Below, one piece after another: positions 36,226 through 48,715 of a stretch of DNA of 64,000 nucleotides (position 1 is its first letter; every line of letters starts with the position of its first letter). Source of the stretch: Cloeon dipterum (lineage: Eukaryota; Arthropoda; Insecta; Ephemeroptera; Baetidae); NCBI RefSeq assembly GCF_949628265.1, contig NC_088788.1, positions 4,836,001-4,900,000 on the forward strand, written 5' to 3'. Under the pieces are notes generated by a model. That model worked only from the letters and a program-made list of their open reading frames with translations. It had not been told where the DNA came from and searched no databases. The position numbers were made by a program, and so were the translations under genes.

Positions 36226-39172
36226 TTAAAATACCAAATTATAGCAGTGTAAAAGATCGCTTTCAAATGAGCTGAGGCAAAGTGAGTTGCCCTCAGAATT
36301 TAGAAATCTGGCGCCAACCAGCTTGTGACTGGACACTGAAGTGCTGCACAAGTAGTCGATCTGAAAAACCAATTAAATCACTTTTAAAAAAATTAATTTA
36401 TTCACAGGCGCTGTTCCGAGGGAAAATGTTTTTTTTATATTCTGCTAAAAATTTGATCACAAATTAAAAAGCTTTATCTTTCTCTTACTGGTGTTTTTTC
36501 GTCAGGATGCAGTTGCCAGACACTGAAAATTGAATCTTCGCTACACGAAACGAGCAACTTTGCTTTCACAGCCACGTCCAGGCCGGTGATCCAGCGCGAA
36601 TGTGCAGCCACCTCGGCCCGCAACGCAAGATTGGCCGCCTCGTAGATGCGCAGGTGGCCACTGCCGAAGGCGGCCACGGCCATCGCCTTTTCGCTTCGGT
36701 CGTAATACATGCACAGACAGGTGCAACTCCAGCTTTAAAATGGAAATATTTAGTTTTTTTTTAATTTTGTTGCGAAATTTTCGTTACTTTGGCCCGCGGA
36801 TGAACGAGGTGCGCGTGAGTTTGCCTTTGTCGTCGATTTTCCAGCTCATGACGGTGCCGGAGGTGTCTCCTGACACGAGCGTCCGGTCCAGACCAGCCAG
36901 GCAAGTGACGCTGTAATCGTGGTTCTGGGCTTTTGAGCAGAAACAAATGTCCAGGCCGACGGCGCTCAGAACCAAAATTCCACCACTGCTGGCTCCTGTT
37001 GTGAGTTGTGAGTCATAGAGAGAGGGCACGGAAAAATTATTAAAATTAAAATTCTAATTTCTATCAAATTGACTAATTCACAGTGGATTTGTATGGACTG
37101 CAATATTTTTAAAATTGCTATTCGCTTTTGCCTGCATTATTTAAACAAAAAATGGGAAAGAGCTGAAATTTGCTATTTTATTTCTTGGTAAAATCGGTTC
37201 CAAATTTTGTCTGCAACGAGATGAAAACCATAATTTTATTTCATCAGAAGGGAAATTATTCTCATTGGACAGAAATGGAAAGTTTTTTATATATATTTTG
37301 AGGAATTGCAAAAATAATCTGGATTGTTATTCAGCCCAGTTTTATATTGTACAAAGATAAATTTCTGTAAGATCCTACAAACAAAAATTCAATTAAGCAC
37401 TTACTAGACAAAGCAATACAAAAATTATATTCATTTTTGGATAGTAAGATCCACTTAAATTAAATTCAAATAGTCAAAACCAGAAAAACGGAATTATTTG
37501 AAAGGCACGCATTACTTCAGATAATTTTCTTAATTTCCCTAATTGTGGGCCAAAATATTTATCAATTAAAACGTTCATTAGAAAACGAAAGAAAACACAT
37601 TCGAGATAATCCCTAAATAAGAGACATCGTGGCGTTTCATCTCTTTGACGCTGACAGCACAAAGCGGATTTACCAACGCATATGAAAGCCGTGTCTGGTC
37701 TGGTGGATAATTTTGCAATTCCCACCGCGTAAGGCGCGCTGCTGGCGTCGGGGTTGTCTGGGGTGACCGGGCTTTTCGAGATGTCATACGAGAAGAGTAT
37801 CACCGACCCGCCCTCGTCAAATATCTGCACGCCGAAAGTGGAGGCAACCACGAAATACGACCTGCCACTTGTGCTCACAAAAGCCACCTGAAATTCGACA
37901 TTATTTGAGAGCAGTTTTCCTTTGACGAAGATCCTGAGCACAGTAATCGATTCTTGAGGGCCAAATTAGGTAAAAAGGATATTTTTTCCGTCCAAAAAGT
38001 GCAGCGCGACGTGCGTAGTTCAAGTAGAACTTTTTACCGCCAAAAATATAAACTGCGCATGCGTCAGAGCTAGTGTGGCAGAGGAGGGGCGTCACGTCAT
38101 CCGCTAGTAGCTGGCGGTTGGCGTGTGCCAGCTCTGACGCATGCGCAGTTCTCGCATATAAGTTAAAATTTTTGGCGGGAAAAAGTCCTACTTGTGCTAC
38201 GCACGTCGCGCTGGTCTTTTTGGTCGGAAAAAAATCTTCTTTAACTAATTCGACCCTAAAGAATCGATTGGTGTGCTCAGAAACTTCGTTTAAGACGGTC
38301 TTTAAGCAACAGATTAAAGGTGGCAATTTAGAAGACCTTTTACTCTCCTTTTACCGCCTCATATCTATTTCCGAAGTGAATCGTTTGGTTTTGTAGAATT
38401 TTGTTATAATAGCAAACAAAATTAACCAAAGCACCTGGTTAAAAGCTGAGTCTCTGTCTTTTTAATTCCGTACAAAAATAGTAAACTGCGTTTGTTTGTA
38501 ATTTTTTATCACACAGCAACCGGGTGAACTTGAGTGTGCTTCCGGTTGCATACCTGCAGAATGGTGACCGGCTGCAAGGAGCTGCTGCCAAGGCTGGAGA
38601 CCGTCGACGCCTGGCCCATGTAGGAGGGCGAGTTCGGCGTCGGCAGAATGTGCGCCTGGCTCTTGTGAATGACGCTGACGCTGATGGCCTCCTCGCCCTT
38701 GTTACACATTCGCACGGCCAAGTTGGACGTGAGGTTGGAGGCGGACGAGGCCGCCTCCAGGGGGGCCGCTCGCTCCAGACGCTGTTTGTGTTATTTCGTT
38801 TTTTAATCTCCGAATGTTTGGCTGGAGGAGGTGTTGGGGTTGTAAGTTGCAAGGCAAAAGAGAAGCAGCAAAGTTTTATTCAGTCTCAAGAAGTTGCACA
38901 ACAGATCCAAATAAAATAGACTTTTATGATAAAACTCAATTTAATAAACCTCTTAATGTTCTACGATATGGCATAGTATATATTATGGAAACAGCAAAAC
39001 TCATATATGTTCTCGTTCTGGTAAAATACTGACTTTGAAGGAGGTGCATAACATTCACACAAAACTGATTGCAATATCACAATTTGCTTCGTACAGCTAT
39101 TTATCAAAATCACTGCATTAATGTTTTCACAAATTATAAACTCAAAAACAAGTTTACCGACGAATTCTGCAT
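36226..39172 (-). CDS. WDR54: WD repeat-containing protein 54, 6 exons
   Basis: Beta-propeller WD40 protein; the biochemical role is poorly known. Exons in transcript order: 39172-39158 (tentative), 38781-38554, 37887-37674, 36995-36788, 36732-36489, 36360-36226. Total 1044 nt, 347 aa, close to the human length as I recall it; all phases fit. Seen: an N-terminal segment RLERAAPLEAASSASN resembling the start of vertebrate WDR54, WD-type blades such as GHLRIYEA, HSRWITGLDV and LLVSCSEDSIFSVW, and the family ending GARFLNSEGNS. Exon 1 encodes only five residues (MQNSS) before a GTAAAC donor. I chose it because vertebrate homologues also begin just before this region and the phase fits, but a different first exon is possible. 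A foldback MITE (D2) lies about 20 bp upstream of the acceptor of exon 3. The ZIP13 stop codon is only about 290 bp upstream of this start. Confidence 0.85.
37908..38305. mobile_element. foldback MITE, family D, copy 2
   Basis: Same element as 12158-12561, inside a WDR54 intron; one terminus is degraded and the other ends GACGGTCTTTAA. The degraded end is about 20 bp upstream (minus strand) of the WDR54 exon at 37887. Confidence 0.88.
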
Positions 39173-39465
39173 TCTCAAATCGACTAAGCTATTTTTCCAA
39201 TGGCTCCGAAGGGAGAATCAGCTTTCTTAAATTGGCACAAAAATATATCTATAGACATATAAGAACTGCCCCACAGTGAGACTGGATTTAAACTCACCAT
39301 GACGCTGTGGCAAGTGGAACAATGACCTTTGACAAAATATTTTAAAATTTAACAGTGGGAAATCGCTGCTACAATCGTCACGCCGCCTGCCGGCTCCGAC
39401 GCGACACACAAAGTCGGCGCCACGGCAACGACGGACCACACAACTCGTGATCGATGACGGCGCAG

Positions 39466-42400
39466 TCAGTCGAAGGTGTAGGTGAGCAGAGCGATCAGCG
39501 CCACGCCGCTGACCAAACTGGCCATCTGCTTGGCCGACTCCCACTTGTCCCGCTCGGCGATCAGCTCCGGCAAAACGGTCACCATGGCGATGTGCAGAAA
39601 TCCACCGGCCGTGAAAGGAACTACCCACGACGTCCGGTCCGCTGCAAAATATGGAACGCATTCAGATAATTTTTCTAAAAATAAATATACGTGCAACAAT
39701 TGAAAATTATTTGAATTGTGGGATGCCATAAACAATTTGTTCAACAATTTGCAATAATAAAAAAGGACATTCCTACAATAAAAATTCAAATTTTGCCGAT
39801 TTTCTCCAAAATGTACAGTGTTTGAACATATTTTCTTGGCATATTCCGATTCCTCTCGTCGAGATCTGTCCAACGGTGTATGCCACTTATTGGGGAAACT
39901 CTTGCTTTTGAAATTAAATCGGATTTCAAGTAAGGAGACAGCCATTACCATTTGAAAAGCACGCTAACTTTCCAGCCAATTTTTTCTCGAAAAATTACAG
40001 TGCTTCTTACGTCAATTTAGGCTTTAACTGAATCCTAAGGGACGAGTTTATGCATTGGCAACAAGCATTTTCCAGCCTTTTGCGGTATCATTCCTCTTTA
40101 ATAAATTACTTACAATTTTTAACCGAAGAGACTGAAATGATAATGGTTATGCTGATGATCTGGCATGGAAATTTTATTTGCACGAATGTTACAGCTAAGC
40201 AGACTTGGAAAAATAAAGTTGAGATATATTATTTTAAGGCTCTCTATTTTAAACGACGGTACCGAAAGTACTTGGATATAATTCTGATTATTAAAATTGT
40301 GTATAACATATCCTTCCAAAAATTTATATAAAATATAGTATTTGGTTTAAATTGATAGATCTTAAATCTAAAAATTTGATGAAACTCAATATAGGAAAAA
40401 TAATCAAATATTTTAACAATAAAAATAGGTTAGGTATAATAACAATTATTTTATCTCGTATTTTGTAATTTAATCTTTAACTGAAAAATAAAATGTAATA
40501 AATAAATGTTAATAAATTTAAGGTATTAAATTAAGTTCATTCAAAGTAAAATTAAGCCATAAAGATGATGATAATTTATTTTAAACAAATATTAATAAAG
40601 AATACCTTTAGAGGAAAAATTTATTTATTTAAATAATTTTTCTGCGATAAAATTTGAAAAGTTAATTACCGAAGGTAGCCATGCTGAAAATATTGGCGGC
40701 CGCAGCTCCAAGAAGGCCAGAGCAGGCTGTGCAGAGCTGTGCCCTGGCCGCCTCCCACCTGGAGAAGCCCGATCTGAGCAGAATAGCAAAGTCGCCGATT
40801 TCGTGCGGCACCTCGTGCACCAGAATGGCCAAGGTGGTGAGCAGGCCCATCTTCAGGCTGACCAGGAAGCCGCCGCCGATGGCCAAGCCGTGCATGAAGT
40901 TGTCGATGCTGTTTGCCAACAGGTTGAGATACCCTGACACTTGCACCTGAAAATTGTAATCGCATTTTCAGGGCATTATTTCTGCAGGGGTGGTGATGGG
41001 GATGAACTAGCTTACCCTTTTTTCGTGAGCTTTGTTGACGTTGTTCTGAAGATCGTTTTTGTTGTGGTTGTTGTTTTTGTAGTTGTTGACCTCGGTGAGG
41101 TGCTTCTCGCTGAGCACCGCCATGCTGGAAATGTAATTTCCATTCCGCTCCTCGCACTTCTTTTCCTTTAGCTTTTGCTTTTCTACGTGCTCCTGCTCTT
41201 CTTGATTGTCTTCATTGTCGGGCAGGGCCATCTCCAGCACTGTGAACGACAGGATTCCCGCCAACACCCACATGCCGGTGCTCATTGTCGACTTCGGGTG
41301 GATCGATTCCCCTGCAACAAAATTGTTTTGTTTAACGAACTTTCTACCAGCGGGGGCCAGATGTGCGTTAAAATTGGTTCCCACTGCGCAGATTCAAGAT
41401 GGCGTCTGCATGTGGGAAACAAAAAACTCTCTTTGGATTGCCGTACGAGTGTCAAGAGTTTGTTTTTACGATCCAAAAGACACAATTAAGTACAAGTAAT
41501 GCAAATTATTGACCAAAACTTGTTTCTTTTCGCGCATTTTCACGTGACCGTTTTTTTCGCGCCATACTCCACCGGACGCCATGTCTGCGCGTCGCACGAA
41601 TCTGGACCCAGCTGATTTCTACTTCATTTTAAATAATTCATCCTATTAAATAAAGAAAATCAATCTTTCTTGCGTCATTACGGGTTCATCTAATGTTATA
41701 GTGTTTCATGAAGGAATTCACATATGACATACATTTTTTGTTATTGACTGGATTTCACTCTTTCAGACCGACTACTTGTGCAATATAAAATCATGTGTGA
41801 AGCTCTGCGATCAACTCAATTGGCATTAATCGAACGACAAAGGGTTTTGCTCAGCAAAGTGGAAAATGATTTTCCGCCTGCGTCAGCTAGATAAGCCGAT
41901 CGATCCTTAGAAGCGTTAGAATATATGAAAAAGGTTTACCTGGATTTTTGGCGAGGTAGGCGACTTGTTCGGAGGTCCATGCCTCAGGCAGCAAATGGAA
42001 GAAAACATCGCCGAGCAGGCCGCCGACCGCGAAGCTCAGGAGGATCCTCAGCGTCCTAGCCGCAGCTGCAATGTGCTCAAATCAATTTGTCTGCTCAATG
42101 CTTGCGTTTATCAGATTAGTCTCGCAACGAATGACAATCTGCTATGGCAGACTAGTTTTGGGGCTCGCCCTTAAAATGCAGAGTGGAATTGCTAAACCAA
42201 AATTTAATAATGTTTCAACATTTATTACATTATGTATTTTAAATTTAGCAGATAAAAATTACATTACAAAATGCAATATTTTTATTTTTTTATATTTTAA
42301 TCCTTTTTCTTGTTTTGAGTTTTATTAAATTTGCATGTCTATGATTAAGTAAAACAAAAAACATATATTTTGTATAAATGTTTGCAACGCTAAATTAATT

Positions 42401-45400
42401 TCATAGAAAACGCGCGTTGTTACAATTAAAATTTAGAAAAATTATTATCGTTCCAGCACAAACATTAATACTTACTTAAATTATATAAAAAACAAAAATT
42501 GTAATTTATTTTAATTATATAATCACGTTCAAATATCAAATACATAGAGGAAGTGCTAGGAATATCCGCATAACAAATCATCCGTTTATTATGAGAGCAA
42601 GTAATGATAAAAATGAGCTAAACGCGCATCACGCTTTCCGTTTGTGGTTTTGTTCAGCGGCACCGGCAAAAAACGGTTCCGCTTCAAGGGAGGTGAAAAT
42701 AAACCTTCTCGATCGCGGCCTGGCACGACTCACCACGCGACGACAACAATGCAACAGGCTATCAAACAACAATGCACCGCAAACGACGGCACAACTTTTT
42801 TGCTCATGAGCCAGAAATCGAGAGTGTAGTTTCACTTTCTTCCGCTCAATCTTCGACAGCACCAAAATTATCGTTTTTATTCCATCAAACTTTTAAATAT
42901 TAAAGAAATGAGCCTTCAATCAAACGGATCGTTTATTTCTCAGCTCTTGCAAAGTGCATTTAATTGCAACAATTTTCGACCGGTGGGAACACATTGAATA
43001 GAAAGGCGCGTCCCATTGAACGCCAATCTAAGATAGAAATCTGCTCCTTATATAATAATAAAAGCAGCACCGACGCGCTCATCCTGCATGAGACTCTCTT
43101 TGTTATCTCGTCTACCGCCGCCGCTAATCAAATATTAAAGGCGGCTCCTTAATTGTGAAACTACGAGATGCCGCCGCTTCTTTGCTTTCAATCTGGCTCT
43201 CGCATCCTACACTCGAGGATATTTGCAATTAAACGTTTTCGCTGGAGACGCCGCGGGCGGGCCGAAATTTATGATCTTTCTTAAAACTTAATTTACTGCG
43301 TTCGTAATTATTCGAGATGACCGCGGAATAAAAATATTTGGAGGTGCCTGAGTCTGATAGTTGCATGATATATTTATACATCCCCAAGCATGTATTAAGT
43401 TATAATTTAAGAAAGATAAACTACGAAATGAGAACATTATCCTTTAGCTATTAAGATAAATTCTCGTAGGGAGGTCAGACAGTATAAATTTACAAATACT
43501 TATCTAAATCAATCTTAATTTTTGAATATGTTTGTTGAATTGTTTTCCCATCAAGGTTAAATCAGACTTAAAATACTAAAATTAGCAATTAAAGAATTAA
43601 AAATATATATATTTGTTGAAATGTTTTCTAAATTTGCCTTTGTTTTGAGTAACTCTTGCGCCACAATATTTTCCTATTCTACTGATTTTAAAATGACCAT
43701 TTCCACAAGCAAAAAACAAGCCGAAAAAATTATAAAACATGTTTAATTTCACACGTTCTTGTGCCGTACAGTGTTTCGAACCCGTTGGTCTCATCAGCAG
43801 TACAATTTACCTCCAAAACAAAATTCAAAGCCCCGGGTATTTGCTGCAGAGGATTTATAATCAGCGATCGTTCACCACGTCCGCCTACTTTTATTTCACA
43901 GAGTGCAAACGAAAAGAGAAACGAGCAACGAAATAAAGTCAATAATTTTACTTCAAGTTTTTTATTTTATTTTAAATTGGGGGGTGAGCATTTTTGTTCG
44001 GTTGAAATTTTAATTTAGTGAAGAAGACACTCTCATTTTTTACATTTTTTTGTGTTAGACCTGTTAGCTGTTAGCGGTTAGTCAGCAGAGTGACATTTCA
44101 ACAATTCTGATCTCAGCACCCGCGCACAAAACCGCTCTGGCTTCTGGTGAATTTCAAGAATAAACCTGCTTTTTTACCGCGGGCTGACACGACTGATGAA
44201 GTGCTTTCCGTGCTGCAGGCAACGGGTTATTTTCCCCTCGATTGGCGTCCGAAAGATTCTGCAAAGGGCACAGAGCGACATTGCGAGGGGCGGCCCAATT
44301 AATTATAGACACCGCCAGTCTTCGGCTGCACACCACCGCGGCGGCAATCATGGATACAGTGGGTGAACAAATCATCATCAGCATTAACAGCATCAACACT
44401 GGCCTCATCTCGGGAATCGCTGGCGCGGACGAAATGAGTCGACAGGCGCAGGCACAGCGGATCATAGAAAAACTTGTGAGTTCTCTATTTTTATTTACCC
44501 TGAGCAGCACCCAAAAATAAATCAACTTTTATTCAAATGCATTCAATTTAATTAGAAAGAAAGAGAAACGCGAAAATCAATAATTCGGTACAAGAAAAGT
44601 AAACGGTTCAAAGCTCAAAATTGAATTGCAGACGTTGATAATGAAACGGCATTGACCTGAACAAATAATTAACTTGTATCTACTCACGTACCGTGACAAA
44701 GTTTAATTATCGCGATCGTTCTTTTACACTCGTGCGCGGTGTTATTTAATCAGCAGCAATTTATATAATTATTTTTACCATTTTATGTATCGCACCCAGC
44801 TGTCACTTTGTTTCGCGATAGTAAAAAATGAGCTTTATATCACCCTTTTCAAGTTTACTTTTGATAGGAAATAAAAAAAACTAGCACATTTATGCTTTTA
44901 TATTATCAATTCAAACGTGACATTTGCCACAGGTCAAACATTTTATAGATTATTAAAAAATACTTACAAAAATTACAAATCAAACGAATAAATATGTTTT
45001 AAATTTTTAATCTCGTCATTTCTCCGATTTAAATTAAGTAAATGTTGGCTTTGCCAGACTTTGGCACCACACGCCCACCCTATAATCTCCACATTTGAAT
45101 AAATATAGTACTAAAAAGTGAGACTCTTCAAGTGCAATTCATTCCAAAGGTTTTAATCTTTCGGTCGCCTGTTAATTGACCACTTACGGATTCATTTATC
45201 GCGCACGCACTTCGCTATCAGACCGTTCACTCATGCAGTCAGAAGATTTTTTCACATTTCTATTTGACTTTGGTTGAAAAACACCGACGCGAGCACGTGC
45301 ACGATAACCTGCCCTAATGATTTCAACAGCTGACATATTGTGATTAATTCAGTAATGATTGAAAGGGATTTGAAAATGATTTAATTTTGAAAGAATATAT

Positions 45401-47659
45401 ATGGAATCTTCGTGTTTTTTCTTTTTCTTTCAATAAAAGCTTATACGGGAACGCCGTGTGGTCGCTTAATTAACATTCATCACGTCGTGTTGGGTCGGAT
45501 TGGAAGCGCATTTAATGCACGCAGCGAGTGCGCTCGTCGCGACAGTTTGAGATATAAATTATCCCGACCACAGCCAAGCAAATCACAAGGTCAGTAACTC
45601 TCATGTCTCTGACTCGTCGTTACATCGACACGTTCAGCCCAGAGACAGAGAGAGAGAGGCAGAAAATATACATATGCGCTCCGTAACTGACATAAACTGA
45701 TCTCCATAATTATTTGTAAATAAAGCTTTGGCTAAAATTTTTCAAATAATTTGTTACAATTTGCAAATAGACGCAACAAGTGCAGTCGTAGGAAAGATTG
45801 CGTAAGAATCGGTTAATTTAATCCTCAATACACTAAATAAATCAACTATTTAAAGTGGATTAACAATTGAAAATTATTTGAATTGTTGGATGCAATAAAC
45901 TGTTTGTTGCAACAATAAAAAATGAGTAAAATTCAAAATTTTCAAATTTTCTCCAAAGTTTACACACATTTTCTTGGCAGATTTCGAGTCCTCTCGTCAA
46001 GATCTGCCCAACAGTGTATGATACTTTTTGGGGAAACTCTTTGTTGTGAAATAAAATCAGATTTCAAGTAGGGAGACAGTCCTTACCATTTGAAAAGCTT
46101 GTTAACTTTAAAGTTACTTTTCTAAAAAAACTTTACTGTGCTACTAAGTGTAAGGTCAACTGAATGCATTGGCAACAATGATTTTCAAGGCTTGTGCAGT
46201 AGCAATCCTCTTTAAGCACGTGTTTTGAAAAATTTGAACTTTTGTCTTATTTATTTGTTTGACATGCTCCCGAAACACAATTCTTGATTTTTTTATTAGT
46301 ATTTAAACTTAGTCTGGGCGTCCTGAACGGACATGGTACGCAAACGAAAGATTATAATATCAGCTCTTTATTTGCTGAGGGTCGAATTCCCACGGCGATT
46401 ATTGACTGTTTGATTAAATTATTTGATTTCAACCATCAATTTCTTGAACGAATCTATTGAGGGGTCAATAAGAGGGGTTTCTAAATTATCTTATTTTTAT
46501 TGTGTCTAGACCATACTTTCATTTGGAAGACACAAATTTTTCTGTAGAAACAAACAGCAATAATGTTTTTTATTAAGAGCTCTGTAAAAATGGCTAAAAC
46601 ATTATTTTCAAATGTGGAATTCTGACGATGCCCCAGCATACTCTACAATGGTTTTGGACAAAGCTGCAGGCACAATAAACAATTTAGTTGGAAAAGCAGA
46701 TATGTTTTTAAACATTTCTTGCGTCTACAGAAATCATATTACTTTCTTCTTCAAATATGTACTTTTAGATTTTTTTCTTGACAAATTTGAGGCATTCAAA
46801 ACTGAAAGATGGTTTTCTGCTCCAAAGAAAAAAAATTATATTAAATTCACAATTTTGGTTCATTTGATATGCTGCCCAAAATTGACTTTGTCTAAAATCC
46901 AATCAAACTTGGTTTAAAAATTGCTAAATTAACTATCTCTTAGCGTGAAATCCAATACGATCGATTATTTTTTAAGCGTCTGTGTGCACCTGATTTACTT
47001 TCAGGTGCCAAATAAGTTGGTGCTAATTTCAAACCTCGAAATCCGTTGTTAAGCGTGACTACTAAACAATTCGAGAATATTTTCAACAATAACCGTGCTT
47101 TTAAAGTTAAAAAAGGGGATTTTTAATTCAATTTAAATGTGACTTTGTGGTTTTAGACTTATTAATTAAAATGCCGTAAATGTTTGGATGGCAAAACATA
47201 AATACCCATCCAAATTGGCTGTTCAACCGTTGGCTAAAATTCCCAACCTTATTTGAATTCAAATGAGCCTCTTCCTTCTGATCATTAGGGCTGCATTTTT
47301 TTAGTTTTAGCATTTTAATTTAATTTAACATGAGCTTAACGAGTCCATTACAATAAGCAAACATTTTTACCAGTAGTGTCTATAAATAAATTGTCTTTAT
47401 TTAATTCATACTTCATGCGTATCATAATAAATCAATCAACAACGAAATTGCTTACCACCATGCTTGAGGTTCGCTCCCTCTTGGATGGGGATGACCAGCA
47501 GGGGCAAAACGCCACACACGCCGACGAGGAGCGCCCCGAAGAGGGAGCAGAAGAGCTGCTGGCTCTGCAGAACCTCAATCCACATCCTCTCGTCGATGGC
47601 TAAACAAATCGTATCACCGGGCAGTCGGCACTCAGACCATCGTTCCCACCGTTCCGGGC
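39466..47659 (-). CDS. SLC39A13: zinc transporter ZIP13, 5 recognised exons; first exon uncertain
   Basis: ZIP-family multi-pass transporter of the early secretory pathway; ZIP13 releases zinc from Golgi or vesicles, and its Drosophila orthologue has been linked to iron. Exons in transcript order: 47659-47456, 42065-41940, 41311-41016, 40946-40670, 39641-39466, all in phase (about 359 aa). Seen: CSLFGALLVGV and GVLPLLVIP (TM1), LLSFAVGGLLGDVFFHLLPEAW (TM2, read across residues), SIDNFMHG (TM4 metal motif) and HEVPHEIGD (TM5 HExPHE motif), with C-terminal PFTAGGFLHIA. The first position of the TM4 motif is Asn rather than His, as in ZIP13. The TM3-TM4 loop is rich in Asn, Lys and Glu with a few His. 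Exon 1 must end in phase 1; see 48625-48715. Intron 1 of this set is 5.4 kb; introns carry a hAT MITE and TTAA MITEs. Confidence 0.93.
39690..40101 (-). mobile_element. TTAA-bounded MITE, family B, copy 4 (one end lost)
   Basis: The end near the ZIP13 exon lacks the TTAAAGTGGAATG terminus; the other end, ATCATTCCTCTTTAA, is intact. It begins about 48 bp upstream (minus strand) of the last ZIP13 exon. Confidence 0.85.
41348..41614 (+). mobile_element. hAT-type MITE, family A, copy 8
   Basis: CAGCGGGGGCC to GGACCCAGCTG; flanks CTTTCTAC and ATTTCTAC (7/8). It sits in a ZIP13 intron, 36 bp upstream (minus strand) of the acceptor of exon 41311-41016. Confidence 0.9.
44350..44475 (+). CDS. candidate alternative first exon, antisense within a ZIP13 intron
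   Basis: ATG with 42 open codons (MDTVGEQIIISINSINTG...) ending in phase 0 at a strong GTGAGT donor, in a GC-richer island (about 44050-44480). The phase is right for splicing to 56371. It lies on the plus strand inside the 5.4-kb intron of minus-strand ZIP13. Whether it belongs to the F-box gene, to another transcript or to nothing cannot be decided from sequence alone. Confidence 0.3.
45850..46215 (-). mobile_element. TTAA-bounded MITE, family B, copy 5 (diverged)
   Basis: Starts TTAAAGTGGATTAACAATT, with several deletions, and ends AATCCTCTTTAA. The most diverged copy; inside the large ZIP13 intron. Confidence 0.78.
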
Positions 47660-47964
47660 CTGAAGAAAGATTGCAGTCGATCCTCTGTCCCCTTTGTTTT
47701 GAGAACGCGCTGTTTGAATTAACGACGAGGCACCGCTGGTTGCGAGGGTGCGCACGAGACTGAGTCTGCTGGAAGCATGGACGACTCGCGCGGAGAGCAA
47801 GACTGGAGTGGAGTGGAGGCACCAGATGTGGGCGGGAGCAGCACCAGCCACGGCCTGTCCTCGAGTGTCCTCTTCAACCTCATCTACTGCTTGCAACATT
47901 TTTATTTATACTGGGAAAATTGTTGCACTATAAGTTTAAATACAAAAATATTTAATATTTTATT

Positions 47965-48241
47965 CAGCGGGGTCCGGATTCATGCGACGCGCAGATATGG
48001 CGTCCGGTGGAGGATGGCGCGAAACTCGGTCACGTGAAAATGCGCGAAAAGAAGCAAGTTTCCGTCAATATTGTGACGCATAATTTGCATTACTTGAGGA
48101 CTAATTGTGTCTTTTGGATCGTAAAAACAAACTCTTGACACTCGTACGGCAATCCAAAGAGAGCTTTTTGCTTCCCACATTCAGACACCATCTTGGATCT
48201 GCGCAGTGCGAACCAATTTTATCGCGCAACTGACCCCGCTG
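47965..48241 (-). mobile_element. hAT-type MITE, family A, copy 9
   Basis: CAGCGGGGTCC to TGACCCCGCTG. Flanking octamers do not match, so the duplication has decayed or one flank has been lost. It lies upstream of ZIP13 exon 47659-47456. Confidence 0.87.
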
Positions 48242-48624
48242 CTCTAAACAAAATTTAACAATACAATATATATCTTAATTAATATTAGTTTTTTAAACAT
48301 TTGTGTTTAAAAAAAATTCTTAAAGAACACATTTTATTTGTTTTATTGTTATTTTAATTTTTCATTTTAAAAACTATGTGATTTTAGTAAAAAAAATATA
48401 TTCAACGTTAAATTTTACTAACACAAATGATAATTTTTAAATTTTTCGGCTACACAAACCTAGCACAATAATTGTACCAATTATATTGGATTGACATATA
48501 AAGAATTATATTTGCAGTTCATTGTTTAATCTTTAATCGTAACTTTATCAAATAAAAAGTAATAAAATAATTGCATTTTCTGCCCAAAAAAATTCCTACC
48601 AACACTTTTAATAAACTCACTAAC

Positions 48625-48715
48625 CCGACACAAGCACGGAATTATATTTAAGAAATTCCAAAGAAACGCAACACTTTGTCAGGGAGAACAGTCCGTGCCT
48701 GGTGTGCGGCTGCAT
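48625..48715 (-). CDS. candidate first coding exon of ZIP13
   Basis: ATG-initiated open frame of 30 codons (starts MQPHTRHGLFSLTKCC) ending in phase 1 at a GTTAGT donor, which matches the phase needed by the acceptor at 47659. The middle is mildly hydrophobic, as expected for an N-terminal signal sequence. A hAT MITE (47965-48241) would lie in the intron. A rival candidate is an ATG at 47883 (MRLKRTLEDRPWLVLL) with a weak GTGCCT donor. Neither is proven. Confidence 0.3.

Noticed and set aside
39227..39661. 144-codon minus-strand frame over the last ZIP13 exon
   Set aside because: Shadow frame; the ZIP13 reading frame is the one with TM motifs and correct splice phase.
47777..48037. Plus-strand frame MDDSRGEQDWSG... 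as a further F-box first exon
   Set aside because: No usable donor in phase, and it runs into a hAT MITE; the GC-rich stretch is more likely 5' sequence of ZIP13 on the other strand.
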